A DNA stretch of 64,000 nt from Eopsaltria australis (taxonomy: Eukaryota > Chordata > Aves > Passeriformes > Petroicidae). The notes under the pieces are model-generated. The model worked only from the letters and a program-made list of their open reading frames with translations. It ran no database searches and was not told the origin of the DNA. Every line of letters begins with the position of its first letter. Position 1 is the first letter of the stretch. Location: contig JAVTVJ010000143.1 in the NCBI GenBank assembly GCA_034509425.1, positions 4,527,001 through 4,591,000 of the forward strand. Reading direction: 5' to 3'. Positions 1 through 12,930 of this stretch are shown one piece after another. The translations under genes were made by a program, and so were the position numbers.

Positions 1-765
1 ATAGAGATTACAAATCCTTAACCAAAAAAGATGTGAAACTGGATTGATGTGGCAAACCCAGCTGTAGCTGCATTTTGGTGAAATGAAATGCATTGCCTCA
101 GATGTGAAGAATTTGTCATGGTGGGAAGTGTTTTTCATTGCTTGTGGAAAATCAAACAAGGTGTTTGGGAGATGCAAATCAAGTAGTGGCCTCCAGTTTG
201 CTCCATGGTTATCTCCTGGTGTTCTTTGTGTTTTGACTTTAGGGGATGAGTGTTTTGCCTCACCATGCACATGGGGATCTTGCCAACCTGCTGCCTATCA
301 ATCACTCCAGTGGGAAATTTGGAAAATGCCTTGGAAGTGCACAAGGACAGTGCCAACTATAAAAACAGCAGGTCTTGCAAATGTACACCTTCCACAAAGC
401 TTGAGGCGCCTCCTGCACCACCCCTTTCCCTCCCTGAGTCTGCAGCAGGTGCAGATGTGCGAGTGTGGAGGTTTGTGGCTGTGTCCTGCTGGGTCACTCG
501 AGCCTGGGAACTTGGAAGCTGGCACTGGAATTCTGGGCGTGACAAGTTATTTCATCCTGGACGCAGCCCTTGAAACCAGGGAGAAAGTCTCCTTGCCCTG
601 ACTTACATTAGCATGCCAGTTTGAAATTAGAGTAGCCATGTAATAATTATTTTTTTTATGAACCCTTTGGTTTGGAAAGGAGCAAGGAGACTCTTGGACT
701 TAAAAGAAATGTGCTGAGTCGCAGCATTTTATTAAAAGAAGAGAGTAAGGCAGATGTGCTGCTCT

Positions 766-817
766 TGGCTGGGATAGAGTTAATTTTCTTTATCATATTT
801 GGTGTTTTGGATTTGTC
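766..817 (+). mobile_element. Fragment of an avian ERVL-type LTR
   Basis: The stretch GGCTGGGATAGAGTTAATTT followed by TTTGGTGTTTTGGATTTG matches the start region of a common avian LTR pattern (cagctgggatagagttaattttctt ... ggtgttttggattt). It is a short truncated piece without coding capacity. Family name is from memory and boundaries are approximate. Confidence 0.6.
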
Positions 818-1181
818 AGCTGGGATTAAGCCACAGCAGTAGGACATAAGCAGGATGTGGCCCCCTCAAAGCAGCAAACTGGCTGAGAGGTAGCTCCAAG
901 GTGGCAGAGCTGGGCCTGGTACTGAGTCAGGTATGCAAGTGTAGTCCTTTCCTTCCGCTTACACATTCAATCCCTCCATTGTAGAACCACAATTTCGATT
1001 AATTGACTTTCCTCAATTGAATTTCTACCATGGAGTTCTGGCTAACAGGAAGAAGACCTTGGTGAATAGCTTTTAAATAGCACACTGCATAACCCTGCCA
1101 TTATGACTTGGGGGAATATTTTCCATTCCACTTTTGTCTATAACGTGAATCTCAGTAACATTTGTCTTGTATTAAGGCTGC

Positions 1182-1192
1182 CTTTTTCTTTC

Positions 1193-1225
<33 letters not shown>

Positions 1226-1234
1226 TATGTATGT
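1182..1234. repeat. Poly-T tract joined to a (TG)n microsatellite
   Basis: A 20-base T run (1193-1212) runs straight into about seven TG units and then a TATG tail. This low-complexity tract accounts for the Phe/Cys/Val-rich frame across it. Confidence 0.95.
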
Positions 1235-2997
1235 TGCAAACCTTGTGAGATGTTTTTTATTCCAGCAAATTATAAGCGGTTCAGTTGGCTCAACTATCCC
1301 TTTTGTAAGGACATGATTTTTCTGTAATAAGACATGGTTCTGGGGCAGTGTTGTACGACTGCAATTGAGTTGTACAGTAATAAAATTTCCATGGTGTTCT
1401 GTGAAGGTCAGTGGTATGCAGTTAATTGCTGGACCCATGACAGGTGCTGAGTAGGAAGTGTTGCTGCCCTAGACACTAAATATAATAATTAAGCTCAGGG
1501 GTTAGTATTAAAAGCATGGAAGAGACATGAGTCTCATTAACATGGAATTTGTGCTGATATTTGTTTCAACAATTCAGTTTGTACCTTGCATATTCAAGGG
1601 AAGTGTCTGTTCTGAAGCTTGAAAGATGGGAGCCAAATTAAGAGGACTGTGTGCTGAAATTATTGAAGAATTTTTGGTGCATGGTAAACCAGTCTTAGCC
1701 ATGAAAGTTTCTAGTCATCAGTATATTCAGAGGTGAGAGCTGTGTGCCTTTGAAGGCTTCCAGAGGGAGATCCTGACCCCCACCCTCTGTGCCTCAATGA
1801 AGGAGGGTGACATCTACCTTAGGAAATATAGTGGTTTACTTGGGAGAGGGTAAAGCTGTCATTTAGGTGTGGGGATTCAGGTGAGGATTTGAATATCTCA
1901 GTCTTTTGAGTGCCCAGGTTATCTCTGAATGTTTTATACTGTAGCTGCCCTTTGCTGGCCTATCACTGGGCAAAGAAAGGGGAAAGCTCTGCACTGTAAG
2001 GAAGAACGTATATTTGAAAACTGCCTAGTTTGACTGCATCTGCAAATTGTTTGGTTTTTCGGGCTCAGCAAAGTACTGTCTGTTTTACTTAAGAATATTT
2101 AGAAAAACTACAAGAAACAGCCGAGGTGCTGATGTTTATTCTCCCTGTTTTTACAACGCAGTCCTGTGAGTGCAGCCTGGCAGATCAATTGTATTTAATT
2201 CTGCTGCCATGCCATGAGGCTCGCTCGGGGAGCTGGAGAGCATTTTAGAATAAACTGTGGTGCATGGCGGCGTGTGAAACTCTCGTAGCACGCGTGTCAG
2301 GGTGTGATGCAAACAAGGCATAATTGCCACGAGCACAGACTGAATGTTCTGCTGGAATAGGCCAGGCTGAGCACAAAATGTCACAACTGTGAAGACTGGG
2401 TGAAATCTTGGCTCCAGAGGAGTCCAAGTCATAAACGCATGGAGTCTCCTCCGCTTGCATTTACACCTTTATTCACAAAGTCTTTTATAGAAGACTTTGC
2501 CCACTGGCAAACAGAGTAAAAAAATGAAGGAAAAATCTAGTATTTGTCAGTTCAATATCTCTCCCCAATTTTAATCAAGTAGACTTACTTGAACTCATAG
2601 CCCTCTTTAGACAAACTGCAAAAGATAATTGCTCTTGTTTCTCTTCTGGTTTTAAAAGTGCACATTTTATGGGAGGATCAGTTGGTACTAATATAAAAAG
2701 GCCAGTTTGCCTTGGCTTAGTCCATCTTTGTAAGAGCCATGACTTGGAAATTGGAGAATGGTTCCCTGTGGAATGCTGCTGCTGCTGAAGGAATTGAAAT
2801 GTGTTGTGAGTCCCTGTGGCTGAGTGCTGTGATAGTGAATTAATGTTTCAGCAGAGGGTGTTCATAGATACCTCAGTGTAAGAAAAACTTCTAAAGTGAT
2901 GCTTTAGAGGATTTACCATTCCTCTTGTGGGACAAACTTCAGTAAGTAAAACTGCTGTAGATTCAAAATAAATAGACAGCTATAAATAGTTTGCAAC

Positions 2998-3046
2998 ATC
3001 TATCTATATATCTCTATCTGTCTGTCTGTCTGTATCTACCTATCTC
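2998..3046. repeat. Tetranucleotide (ATCT/CTGT) microsatellite
   Basis: Imperfect tandem TATC, then CTGT, then TATC units. Confidence 0.9.
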
Positions 3047-3068
3047 ATATACCAATTCTGACCAACCC

Positions 3069-3111
3069 TTAAAATCACTGGATTAGAGCTCTTCTAATCT
3101 GGTGATTTTAA
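3069..3111. repeat. Compact 19-bp stem, 5-base loop hairpin
   Basis: The left arm TTAAAATCACTGGATTAGA (3069-3087) pairs with TCTAATCTGGTGATTTTAA (3093-3111) across a GCTCT loop. Seventeen of 19 positions are Watson-Crick. The other two are G-U wobbles if the plus strand is transcribed, but A-C mismatches on the minus strand. The intron is transcribed on plus, so the RNA would fold fully. It is too short for a standard miRNA precursor. Origin unknown. Confidence 0.85.
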
Positions 3112-3521
3112 CATGCCTGGAGATTTTTTTTCTTGCTTTTGGGCAGGAAGGTGATCATGTGATTAAGGCACAAGTCAGGGAGCAGAGATTTGCATTTGGT
3201 TTCTGGGGCAGAGTTGAGAGAGGAAGCTGGGAGAAGTGATCACAGCTCAGATTACTGGTGTAGGGACAGGAGGGAAAAATCAGAGAAAAATCCGTCCTGT
3301 TGCTTCAAGGGGCAAGTTAAAATTTGCAAAGTCCTTTCACATACCTATGTGGAAAGTGTTGTCAGTGTAAGTGATTGTCTCCAAGACAGATTTCCCTGCT
3401 TCTTTACTTTACCCAATTTTCTGTAATTGGCTTGAAGTGGTGAGATTGAGTGTAATTAAGTCTCATAATTAATTAATATGAGAAAGCCTACGCAAAAGCA
3501 GAGTAAGTATTTTGGATTCCA

Positions 3522-3625
3522 TGGTTTGTTCCCTTCTGTGAAATTGGAGCAATAATATCTTGTTACTTAATGCTCTAAGCAATAATTGGGTAGCAGTTAT
3601 AAAGTGCTTTATTATGAAAATGTAT
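3522..3625 (+). mobile_element. MIR/CORE-SINE-like relic
   Basis: The order of motifs TTCCCTTCTGTGAAATTGGAG, CAATAATATC, then TTATAAAGTGCTTTATTATGA follows the MIR core and tail pattern (cctcatctgtaaaatgggg-ataataat ... gtaaagtgctttgagat). Strongly diverged; recalled consensus only. Confidence 0.45.
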
Positions 3626-6016
3626 GTGAAGAACCATTTTTAAGTGCAGAAATGACTGCATAGGTCTCAGTCCTTGCAGAAATAACATGCTGACACTGGT
3701 GTGTCCCAGGTCCAGAAGATATATCAAGTTCCTATTTAAGGCTGCTCACAGAATGATCGCAGCTTTTTTGAAGTTTTTTTTCTCTGAGAACTTGTCTTTT
3801 TTTTTTTTCCTCCTTTTTAATTAAAATAATAGTTTAAAAATCCTTAGTTAGAGGTGTAATAACAGTGGTTTAGATTTCCCACTGCACTACATCACCAAAC
3901 AGGCCAAACAATCATATACATAATTTAGGACATAAAATCTCAGAGAATGTTTTATGATGAACTGTTGATAGACTGCTTTCATCACGTGCAGTGATTCCAG
4001 ATCCATGAGAAGAAGGCAACTTACAGAGCCCTGGATCCCTTTCTGAGAGTGACCCACCAGCAGTTTCTCTTTTTTCTTTTGCATTTGTAGAACTGAGTGC
4101 AGGTGTTGACCTGGGAATTCACTCCTGGTCAGGCACTGAATGCAAACCAAGGGCTGCTTGCAAAAGTCTGTCCAGCAGGCTGTGTGCAGCAAAACCCACT
4201 TGTGCTGCCTGTTTGGCAGACTTGTCCACAGGTGAAGCACACGAGGAACAAGTCAAAATCAGCTGCTCAGGTGGGACTGGGGAAACCAAACAAAGGTCAT
4301 GTGCTGACTGCTGCATTAATGCTTGGACCTGGGATGGGCCATGAAAAAGCTCATTCTGATTGCTCCCTGAAAAGGTACAAAAAGCCATGAAACTTGGCCA
4401 GGAGAGTCAGAGCTGGAGCTTTTCAGTGAAACTGCAGATGATATGGTCACTGAGCCAGGAAAAGGCAAGCTCCTCAAAGCCATGCCCAGACCACACTTTT
4501 ATCAGCTCCTTGGCTTTACTGCTCCAGCTGTGCAAAAGTGAAGAAGTCCAGGGGACTCCAGAGCGGGAAGGACAACCTTTAAGTAATTTTAATTCCAATT
4601 GCACAGCAAAGGGTGTTTGTGCCCAGCAGAGACCAGGCCACCAGCACAGGGGTGAGGTCCTGGGGAAGAGAGCTTGCTTCAGGCAGTCCCTGACAGCCCT
4701 GTGGCTCCTGGAGGTGCTCCCTGAGGGGTCACTCATGGCACTGGTCAGACAGGGGTGGAGCTCTGCACTTTGCAGCTCCCAGCACTGTGGTGGGAGTTAT
4801 GCTGCAGTTACCCTCCAGTGGAATATCCTGTGGTGATCCGTGTGCCTGTTGCTGACCTCAAAAAGAAACCTCCAGAACTGACTGATTATGGAAAGTATAG
4901 GAAAGGTACTTTAGAATGTGCCTCCTGTGGATGTTGCACTCCTGAAATTTAACTGGTATAAATGTAAGTTTTGGAAATGCCTAATCTTGTACGATAAAGT
5001 TTGGCAGAGCAATGCAGTGTTCTCTTTTATTGTTAGCTACATCCTTTTCCTGTGAGAGCTTAGGGGAATGTTTTCATACTTAACATGTTTCCTCTGCTCA
5101 CTGTAGTTGATCTGCCAATCTGACCCTCCCAAGGAAAGTAAGCTGGCTCTGATTGTCAGATAGATGAAGGGAGTGTCATCAGGAAAAGAGCAGGCAAATG
5201 TAACGCCCGAGCCTTTCTGTGGGCCGGGGTTTGGCTGGGTGTGATGCAGAAGGTGAGAGTCAAAGGCCATCTGTGGATCTGCCCAGCACTGTAACAGACG
5301 TCAGATAAATACACTGTCCCTTTTGTAAACTCCTCAAGAGAACTCCAGAGCGAGCTGTTGTTTATAATGGAGCGGCGGCAGCTGCTGCACAGCGAAATCT
5401 GCAAGTGAATTGCCAGAGTATATGAGCCTCTTGCTGTGCCCCTCATAAAACTGCCCTGAAAGAAAGTCATATTTATCTCAAAAGTGGCAGGCTTGGCAGG
5501 ATGCCCTGGCAACTTTTTGCCGAGCAAACCTAAAGTGAAACTGGCTCACCCTGACTCCACTAGATTTGGGTTCACCTCACCTCCTTTTGAGAGAGGCTGG
5601 GAGAAAGGAGGGGTGGGGACAGAGGATTACATACAGTTCTTTTAGATTTCCCTGGCACATTTCCACTACCCCACATGAAAGTGCTTTTTAAAATCACAGT
5701 GAAGCTTGAAATGTATTTAATAATTAAATTAAGATTGTTCCTATTCAGTTTTGGCTTTGCTGAGTTTAATGCAGGAGTCAAATAACTACTGCAGACAGAA
5801 GAAAAACAAATGCTTGGCACTTTTCCCTGCAAGGCTGAAAGTGAGTCAGTATCTAAGAAGGCTTCTCAATGGAAAATGAGAAAATAATCTTAATAAAAAA
5901 TTCAAATTATTCAGATGAGCTGCTTGTAAATTATGCACATAAATACAGTAGTTGCCGCAATGAGAAACTTCTCTAACATTTTTGGCAGACATTAACTTGA
6001 AAATAAAGACTGAGAG

Positions 6017-6057
6017 ATAATTATTATTATTATTATTATTATTATTACTACTACTAC
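6017..6057. repeat. (ATT)n/(ACT)n microsatellite
   Basis: About nine ATT units followed by four ACT units. Confidence 0.95.
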
Positions 6058-6224
6058 AGTCATTTTGGTTTGTGCTGCATTAGCATCAAGAGGCCCAAAT
6101 GAGCATCCAAAATCCACTGTTCCAGACTCTGCTGTACTGCAAAGAGATATTCCCAGCACAGAAAAAATTAGTTTTTAAATGCACAAGACCAGGCTCAAAT
6201 AGCCTCTCAGGCAAGGGAATTTAG

Positions 6225-6325
6225 GAGTCTGGCTAAAGCCCCACAGAACCTTGTGGCAAGATCAGGGTTTAATCCTGATCTGCTAAATTCCAGTCCAGCC
6301 TTCTAACCAAAAGCTGCATCCCTCC
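6225..6325 (-). mobile_element. MIR-like SINE relic, minus orientation
   Basis: The plus strand reads GCCCCACAGAACCTTGTGGC, AGATCAGGGTTTAATCCTGATC, then TTCCAGTCCAGCCTTCTAACC. This matches the reverse complement of the MIR body (caaggtcacacag ... gtggcagagc-gggattgaaccc-gatct ... cagtccagtgccctaacca). It covers the tRNA-derived and core part. Boundaries are approximate. Confidence 0.7.
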
Positions 6326-6827
6326 TGTAAGCTTTTCAAATTCCTTAACAGGATGAGGCTTTACACTGCTGTAACATCAGGATAAGGTACTGGCATCTTC
6401 TTAGGAAGGTTATACCAGACTCCAATTAAATAGATCTTCAGGAGGAGGTCATGTGACATCAGGGCACTTAATGATTATTTTTTCCTCCTCTTTTCCTTCT
6501 CCCCCCACTTTTATTTAAAGGAAAAAAAACTAACATCCACCAGTTTGCTTTTATTTTTTCCTGAGAGACTACACCTCCTGCTCACGACTTGTCACACACT
6601 GTGGAGCGTGGAGGTGCAGCATCCAGAACCAAAAGAGGAAATGTGCTGATTTTGGCAGTTGACCAAAATGACCTCATTTCTTTGCTATTGGAAGTTTGTG
6701 CACTTTTCTGGCAGGCAGCACAGTTAAAAATATGATTGCCTAGCTTTTAGCATGTCTTCATTGAAGAAAATGCTTGCCAGATACTTAAATGCTTTATCCA
6801 AATCCCTCCTAGTAGCAAAATGTACCT

Positions 6828-6868
6828 GACAGGCACAGGCAGCTGGACAGGCACAGGCAGCTGGACAG
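6828..6868. repeat. 18-bp tandem duplication
   Basis: GACAGGCACAGGCAGCTG occurs twice head to tail (6828-6845 and 6846-6863) with a five-base partial third copy. The copies are identical, suggesting a recent duplication. Confidence 0.95.
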
Positions 6869-8127
6869 CCTGGTCAGAGGGAGCATGGATGGGAAGATGG
6901 GATTTGGAGGGCAGAGGAAATGGGACAAGCTTTGTGGATGAGGTCTGGTACTTTTAGAGCTCTGCAGGTGTGTGAGGGAGAGGAGCAGTGAAATGGAGCA
7001 CCTGTGCCCTCACACCTGGGGCTCCTGGGCCATCCCTGTTCCTGCCAGGTTTTGGAAATGCTCCCTGCCTCCCCATGGAGCATCCCAGCAGCTGGGCCCG
7101 GCAAAAAACCCTGCGAGGAATTGGTTTTCTGTGGAGCACTGCTGCCTTCCTCTCTCCAAATGCTGCCTGAGACTGTGGAAAATCCTGGTGAGTGATGCAG
7201 GTGTATCACTAAATGAGATTATTGTAGGCTTGTGCTCTGCCCAGAGGCTCTGCTGTGAACAGAACCTACCGGTGCAAAAGGCACAGCAGCCTGACAGTCT
7301 GCAAGGAAAATGGGAATTGTAATGGGAGCTGTAATTGAAGAGTCAGGTGAAAATTAAGTCTTCTCCCAAGTTAAAAAAAAATCTGAAAGTGGGTAATTAT
7401 TCCAGGAAGAGAAAGTAATAAAAATCTGCATGGAAAAATAGCTATTTAGATCTGAACGGTGATTATGTGATTGTATCGGAGGTACAGACGCATGTGTACA
7501 TTAGAGCCTCCTAAAAATATGTAATCTTCCCAGAAGAACCTGACTGCAAATCACAGAAATCTTCTTTTACTACTTTCCACCCCTCCTGAAAATGTCTTGG
7601 GTGTGTCTTGTGCATCAGAAGGGGATGAGATTGTTGTTTGAAGGTTTGGCCTTGGAGAATGTAAGGGCCACTGACATATTTTGGCAAAGGAGTTGGGCAA
7701 CAGCAAATGGCCTATTTCCCTTCACCAGGTTAGTTGTGTAAGAGCTTTCTTCTGCCCAGCATGATTGATTCTCTTTTTTTGATTTATTTTGTGAAGATTC
7801 AACTTTTGGCAGCTCACTTAACTGTTTTGGAAACTGAAAATAAAGTGACAAAAGCAAACCTGCTGCACCTACAGAGGTATTGATGGACGATTATCTTGCA
7901 AGGAACTTTTTCTGGGTGGACTCCCTGAATCTGTGGAAATACTTGAGAGCTCCTACATCAGACTGAGTGAGTAGTCTGGAATTAAATTATATCAGGCTCT
8001 TCCTGGTAAAGATACTGGGAAAAGACATTGCTGCTTTTGGGACATGGAAGAGCTTTGTCGTGATATTTGTTCCATTGGAGATGCAAAATTTTCCATTCCG
8101 ATAAAAGCTTCTTAGAGGTTGGTTAGA

Positions 8128-8212
8128 CCACAGAATCACAGAACCACTAGGTTTGAAGAGACCTTCAAGATCACCGAGTCCAACCCATGCCCTAACACCT
8201 CTGTCTAATCGT
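8128..8212 (-). mobile_element. CR1 LINE 3' tail, minus orientation
   Basis: CACAGAATCACAGAACCACT, then GAGACCTTCAAGATCACC, then GAGTCCAACCCATGCCCTAA is the reverse complement of the avian CR1 3' end (ggttggactcgatgatcttgaaggtctcttccaacc ... attctgtgattctgtg). It is a typical severely 5'-truncated copy. Confidence 0.85.
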
Positions 8213-10910
8213 ACAATTTTAGGTGTAACTGTAAACAGGTAAAAACTTCAGTTAAGGATTCAGATATTTGAAATAACAATCAATAAAAACCCTGTTCAAA
8301 GCTGCTTTCGCGCTAGCTGAGAGTGACCATGCAATTGTAAACGGTACAGAAATAGCGTATTTTAATAAGCCATTTATCATATTGCATGCACCATATGATA
8401 CAGCTATGTGATGTTTTTAGAAGACAGGAATCAGATTATTTTTGTCTGTGTCACCAGATGGTGTGTGACGGGCAGTAGAATTATGGATTATGAGACATAA
8501 CTTTCACTCCTAGGTAACCTGACTGACAAAACCTTTCTGCCTTGTAAAAACAAGACACTCAAGGACTGAGCGGATGGAAGAATTATTTTTTTCCTACCTG
8601 CAAAAATTCCCCTTGACCAGGAAACAAGTTCATACGTGTAGCCAGAGAAAGAAACAGGCAGTCAAATGAAAGTATTTCTACCTCACTCTTATTACTGCAT
8701 TTTTTTAACATAAAAACCAAAATTGTTCTTAAAAAGGCTCTCTCCCTATTAATGTAGTTAAATTTCATTAATTGCTGTAACTTGAACCTTGTGGTAGTCA
8801 CTGTACAAATATAAACCTGGGGGGAAAAAAATTGTAATCTTCAAATGGAAGGCCAAGCTGTAAGCGATTGGGAAAAGTCTCTGGCCAGCTGCATGTTCTG
8901 GTGTAAATTTTGATTTAGCAGAAGGTCTTGCAAGGACAGGATGAGACAGGAACAGGAATGGGGAAGCAGAGTGGAAGGACCAGGAGGGCCAGCGGCTCAC
9001 AGAGTGTCCAGGTGCTCTTCTGGAGTCACGAGAACTGCCAGCACCAATGGACTGAGATGTCAGTGTGTTGGATTTTGGTATCTGCAGCAGGTCAGAAGGG
9101 GCTCAGCTCCCACCTGCCTGACCCCCAGGTACACCCAGCCTTCCCTGGCAGCAGTGGGGATGGCAGGATCTCGCCTTTGTTCCCTGACAGCCAGGAGGGC
9201 CTAGGAACAGGCACATTTCTGAAATGCATGCAAATTTACACTCTGAACAGACACATTTGGTCACCAGAGAGGAACTGCCTGCCCGGAGCGCTGGCAGCAC
9301 TGTGCCTTTAAATTGATGCATTCACATTAAAGAGAGACATTTAAATAATGCAAAGGGGTAAACTAGCTTGAGTTATGTGTGGTTTGAGCTGGGTGACTCT
9401 TCCTGCCTTTTATGGGAATCTCTCATCTAAAGTCCTGCACAATTATCCCCAAGGGCAAGTATTAACCCCATAAAAGAGAGGATATCACCAGTTATACATC
9501 AGACATTATGTATCTGTGTGATGGCTGTGGTTGGCTTTGGCTGAGGATGGAGCTTTATTAGAGCCCGTGCTGGTGGCTGGATAACGGGAACCTGGCTTGG
9601 CTTCCTTTGCTCATGGAACAGAGGGAAACTCCTTGGGCAGGCTGATTAACCCATAGCACTAATTAGGTGCTCGTATCATGCTGCAATAATGAGGTGCTGT
9701 TCATAAAGGAACAGGAAAATAAAAGGACTTGTAGTGGCCTCATTTTTGAGGGCCACAAGCCTGGCTGTGGTCTGGTGGGACGGAGGGGGCTTGGTGAGGC
9801 TCCCCTGTGTTTGGCTGTGGTGTTGGGGCAGGGTCTGGGCTCTGATCAGCGAGGCAGAGTTGCAGTCCTTGGGCTCTGTCACCTCCCTGCTGTGGCACTG
9901 CCATTGCTACATGGGAATGACATCCTCAGCACCCCATGTATCCCACTGGCCGGGGGCAGGAGTGGGAGCTCTACCAGCAGGGTTTGGTCTCTGCTTTGGG
10001 GGGTCCTTGGGGCTTGCAGAAGGGGCCCCATAACCAGAAGGGGGCTGGTGAGAAAGTTGTTTATTGATTGGAGCAGTGCATAGGGCAGTGAGTTAGCACT
10101 GCAGTATCTGATGCGTGGCTGCTGCTCTCCCACGGGCTGGCTGCCCGCAGCCAGAGCTGCCAAACCTTCCTTGGATTTATTAATCAGGTGATGTCACGAG
10201 TCTGGGCCAGTGTGTCTGCACTGGCCTTGGTGCCTGTCAAAACTGATCTCTGGAAAAAACCAAAGTGCATGTGCAGTGGGAGCAGGGAGCCACAGCCTGC
10301 TTCAAGGTGTCCCGCTCCATCCATGTCCTGCTCCGTCTGTGTCTCTGGTCACACTTCAGGACAAACACTGGGCTCTGCAAACGGAGCTTGTGGCTTGTTT
10401 GGGAGCTGCTGAGGAGGCTCCTCAGCCAGGAGGAGAGGGAAAACACTGTCTCTGGTTGAAGTGGAAGTCGGGGAGGGATGGAGCTGAAGGCAGCCCTGGC
10501 TGAGAGCTGTCCAGAATCTCACAGCCATGGCCATGCCCTGCTCTACCCTGGGTGGGATCTTAACAACTGCCTGTCCAAAACTCAGGGGGTAAAATTCTCT
10601 GTCGAGGGATCACTGGGGCTTCAGACAGGTGGGAGGTGCTGGCCTTTGGCCATCAGCACTGCTGTGCCTTGCCTTTCTCTCGGGCTTTTCCCAGCCCTGG
10701 GGGCAGAGGCCAAAGAGGTGGAGCAGCAGCACACACTACAGATGTTTCTGAACCCTCGTGTTTAATGTTAACTCACTTTCTGTTCTCATTTATTAAGAAG
10801 TTGCTTTCTGTGCTAGATTGAGCTCAATCTCTCTTACCCGTTCTTTTCTCTGTATTCTCTCTCTCCAGCTTTTCTATTTTCAGGAGGTAAAAGCAGGAAT
10901 ACGTAATTGC

Positions 10911-10925
10911 AAAAAAAAAAAAAAA
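10911..10925. repeat. Poly-A run
   Basis: Fifteen consecutive A. No recognisable retroposon body lies upstream. Confidence 0.9.
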
Positions 10926-12854
10926 TTTCTTTGAACTTATAAAATGCAGGTTGCTTAAATTATGCAGTTAAAGGATAAAGAAAATCACAGAGCAATTTTA
11001 ACAAATTGCCCTTAACTGTATTGCACAAACAAACCTCTCATAAGAAATCTTAGAAAGGTGTGTTTGAGGGTGTAATCTTAGCTTGTGGCTAAGTAGAGTT
11101 AAACTTGTTTTTCAAGTTGGTTGTGTATAACTTTCTCATGCTAAAGATTGTGAGCATTCCAGGAGTTTGATGGTAAATGTTGATTATCTCCAGTAATTCT
11201 GGCCCCATGTCCATGTACAGCACTTTACCCAGTGGCTTCCCTTTTGATCTGTATTTCTCATTTTATCAGTTGTACAATACATGTGTGTGTATATTTTTAT
11301 GAAATAACCTTGATGTTTACAGGTAGTGCAAATTTTCAAATTCTGAATTATGAACCTGAATGTAGCAGAGTGGACACACTCCACTCACACTTCCAAATAC
11401 ACTCTCCCTTCTTGTCACATGTAAGGCAATTTGTGCATTTTGCATGTGTGGAATAGTGTCATAGTCAAAATTCTCTTTTTAATAAACACCACTACCTCAG
11501 TCTTGGGCTCCAAAATCCTGTGCAGTTTCTGAATAGACCAATGCCCCATATCCTTACTCCAGCTTTAATAAGTTTTTTCGAGCAGATACAATTTTGGTTG
11601 GTGTTTATGAAATTATGCAAACTAGTGTGAGTAGCTGAAGAATTGCCATGTACATGTGTAAGGATTCATGACACCTGCAAAACCTTTCTATACAACACCC
11701 AAGCTTATGTACATAAGAGAACTGTTGGCGCTTTATTAGGGTTTAATTTGTTAATGAAACAAGATGGACTGAGCTCCTTCTACACCTCTCTGGATGTTTG
11801 AGGCTAGGCACAATTAATTTATTTGTACTGTCTGTGTAGGCGTACGCCAGCTAATGTACTGTAAGAGCTTTTATCTTTATGTTCATAATGAAGAGGGGCA
11901 GGTTTTTGGCAAGGAGACAAGGATTTTCTGATGACTCATCCTCTCTGGATTGTAAAACGCTTTCTTGTAAAATCAAAGAAGAAAAGTAGTTCCTTAGAAG
12001 TAGGCTCGACCAGAGTAGTTTGTCCTTCAATATCAAACTGTGAAGCAGAAAGAAGAAAGGCTTAGCTGCTTTCATTTAGTTGTAATTGGACCTCTGCTGA
12101 AAATTAAATCATATTATTTGAGAGGATGCTCTCATATAAGATATTAAAGCATCCTTGGAGTAAATGTGCTGTAGGTTGCATTGTCAAGTACCCAAGCTTA
12201 CGCTCCTTTGTTGTTATATTGGTGTTTTGATTACCTTGGCAATGCCCTGGACATTCAGTTAAGTTGCAGTAGATCTCCTTTAACAGTAAGTTGTACTGTT
12301 TGGTTTGTGCTGTTCACCTCCCTGCTATCTAGGAAGAAATGTTGAGCCCAGGGCTTGGTAGAAGCTGGAGCAGAGGTTGGCTGCTGAGTGCAGAGCTAAA
12401 TCCTTTCCAGTATAACACTTAGTTCTGGTTCCTGTTCAGGTGACACACTGACTAAATGTCCGTGTCAGGTAAATGGGGAGCAAGCTCCATGTTCCTGCTA
12501 ATGGACAAGTGTGAGCAGGGACTGTCCCAGGAACCCTAGTGCTAAAACAAGAAAGAGTAATTGGAATGCATGAGTAATTGCTTTATTTTGTGTGAGAGAG
12601 AAATCCTGCTTTTAATGAAAAATGATTTTACCCCGTAGTACCTGTGCCTGTTTTGATGTACACTCCTGTCAGCACTTCCTCTCACTCATGCATTTTCTTT
12701 CTATCTCTTTGGGAAAAACTGGTGAGTTTGGGCAGCAGAGGGATGTCCATGAATGAACTTCCTCAGTCTCCTTTGCGCTCCATCCCAGTGCTCTTCCTGA
12801 ATGACTTGGGTGACGAAGCTCCTCTTATTGAGGTGCTGTTTATGCAATCCAGAG

Positions 12855-12930
12855 TGGATTAATTTAAATCCCTGATTTTAATCACAATTTAAATCAACAA
12901 GCAGAGCACTTTGATTTAAATAATTAAGTG
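12855..12930. repeat. GATTTAAATC-type AT-rich repeat cluster
   Basis: Variants of (T)GATTTAAATC recur in both orientations (AATTTAAATC, TGATTTTAATCAC, AATTTAAATCAACAAG, TTTGATTTAAAT). The arrangement resembles old dispersed repeats seen in other sauropsid genomes; the family is not named. Confidence 0.5.

Noticed and set aside
8400..8520. Possible tRNA or small RNA gene near the CR1 tail
   Set aside because: No A/B box pair or cloverleaf-compatible arms. No tRNA, rRNA or known miRNA was recognised anywhere in the window.
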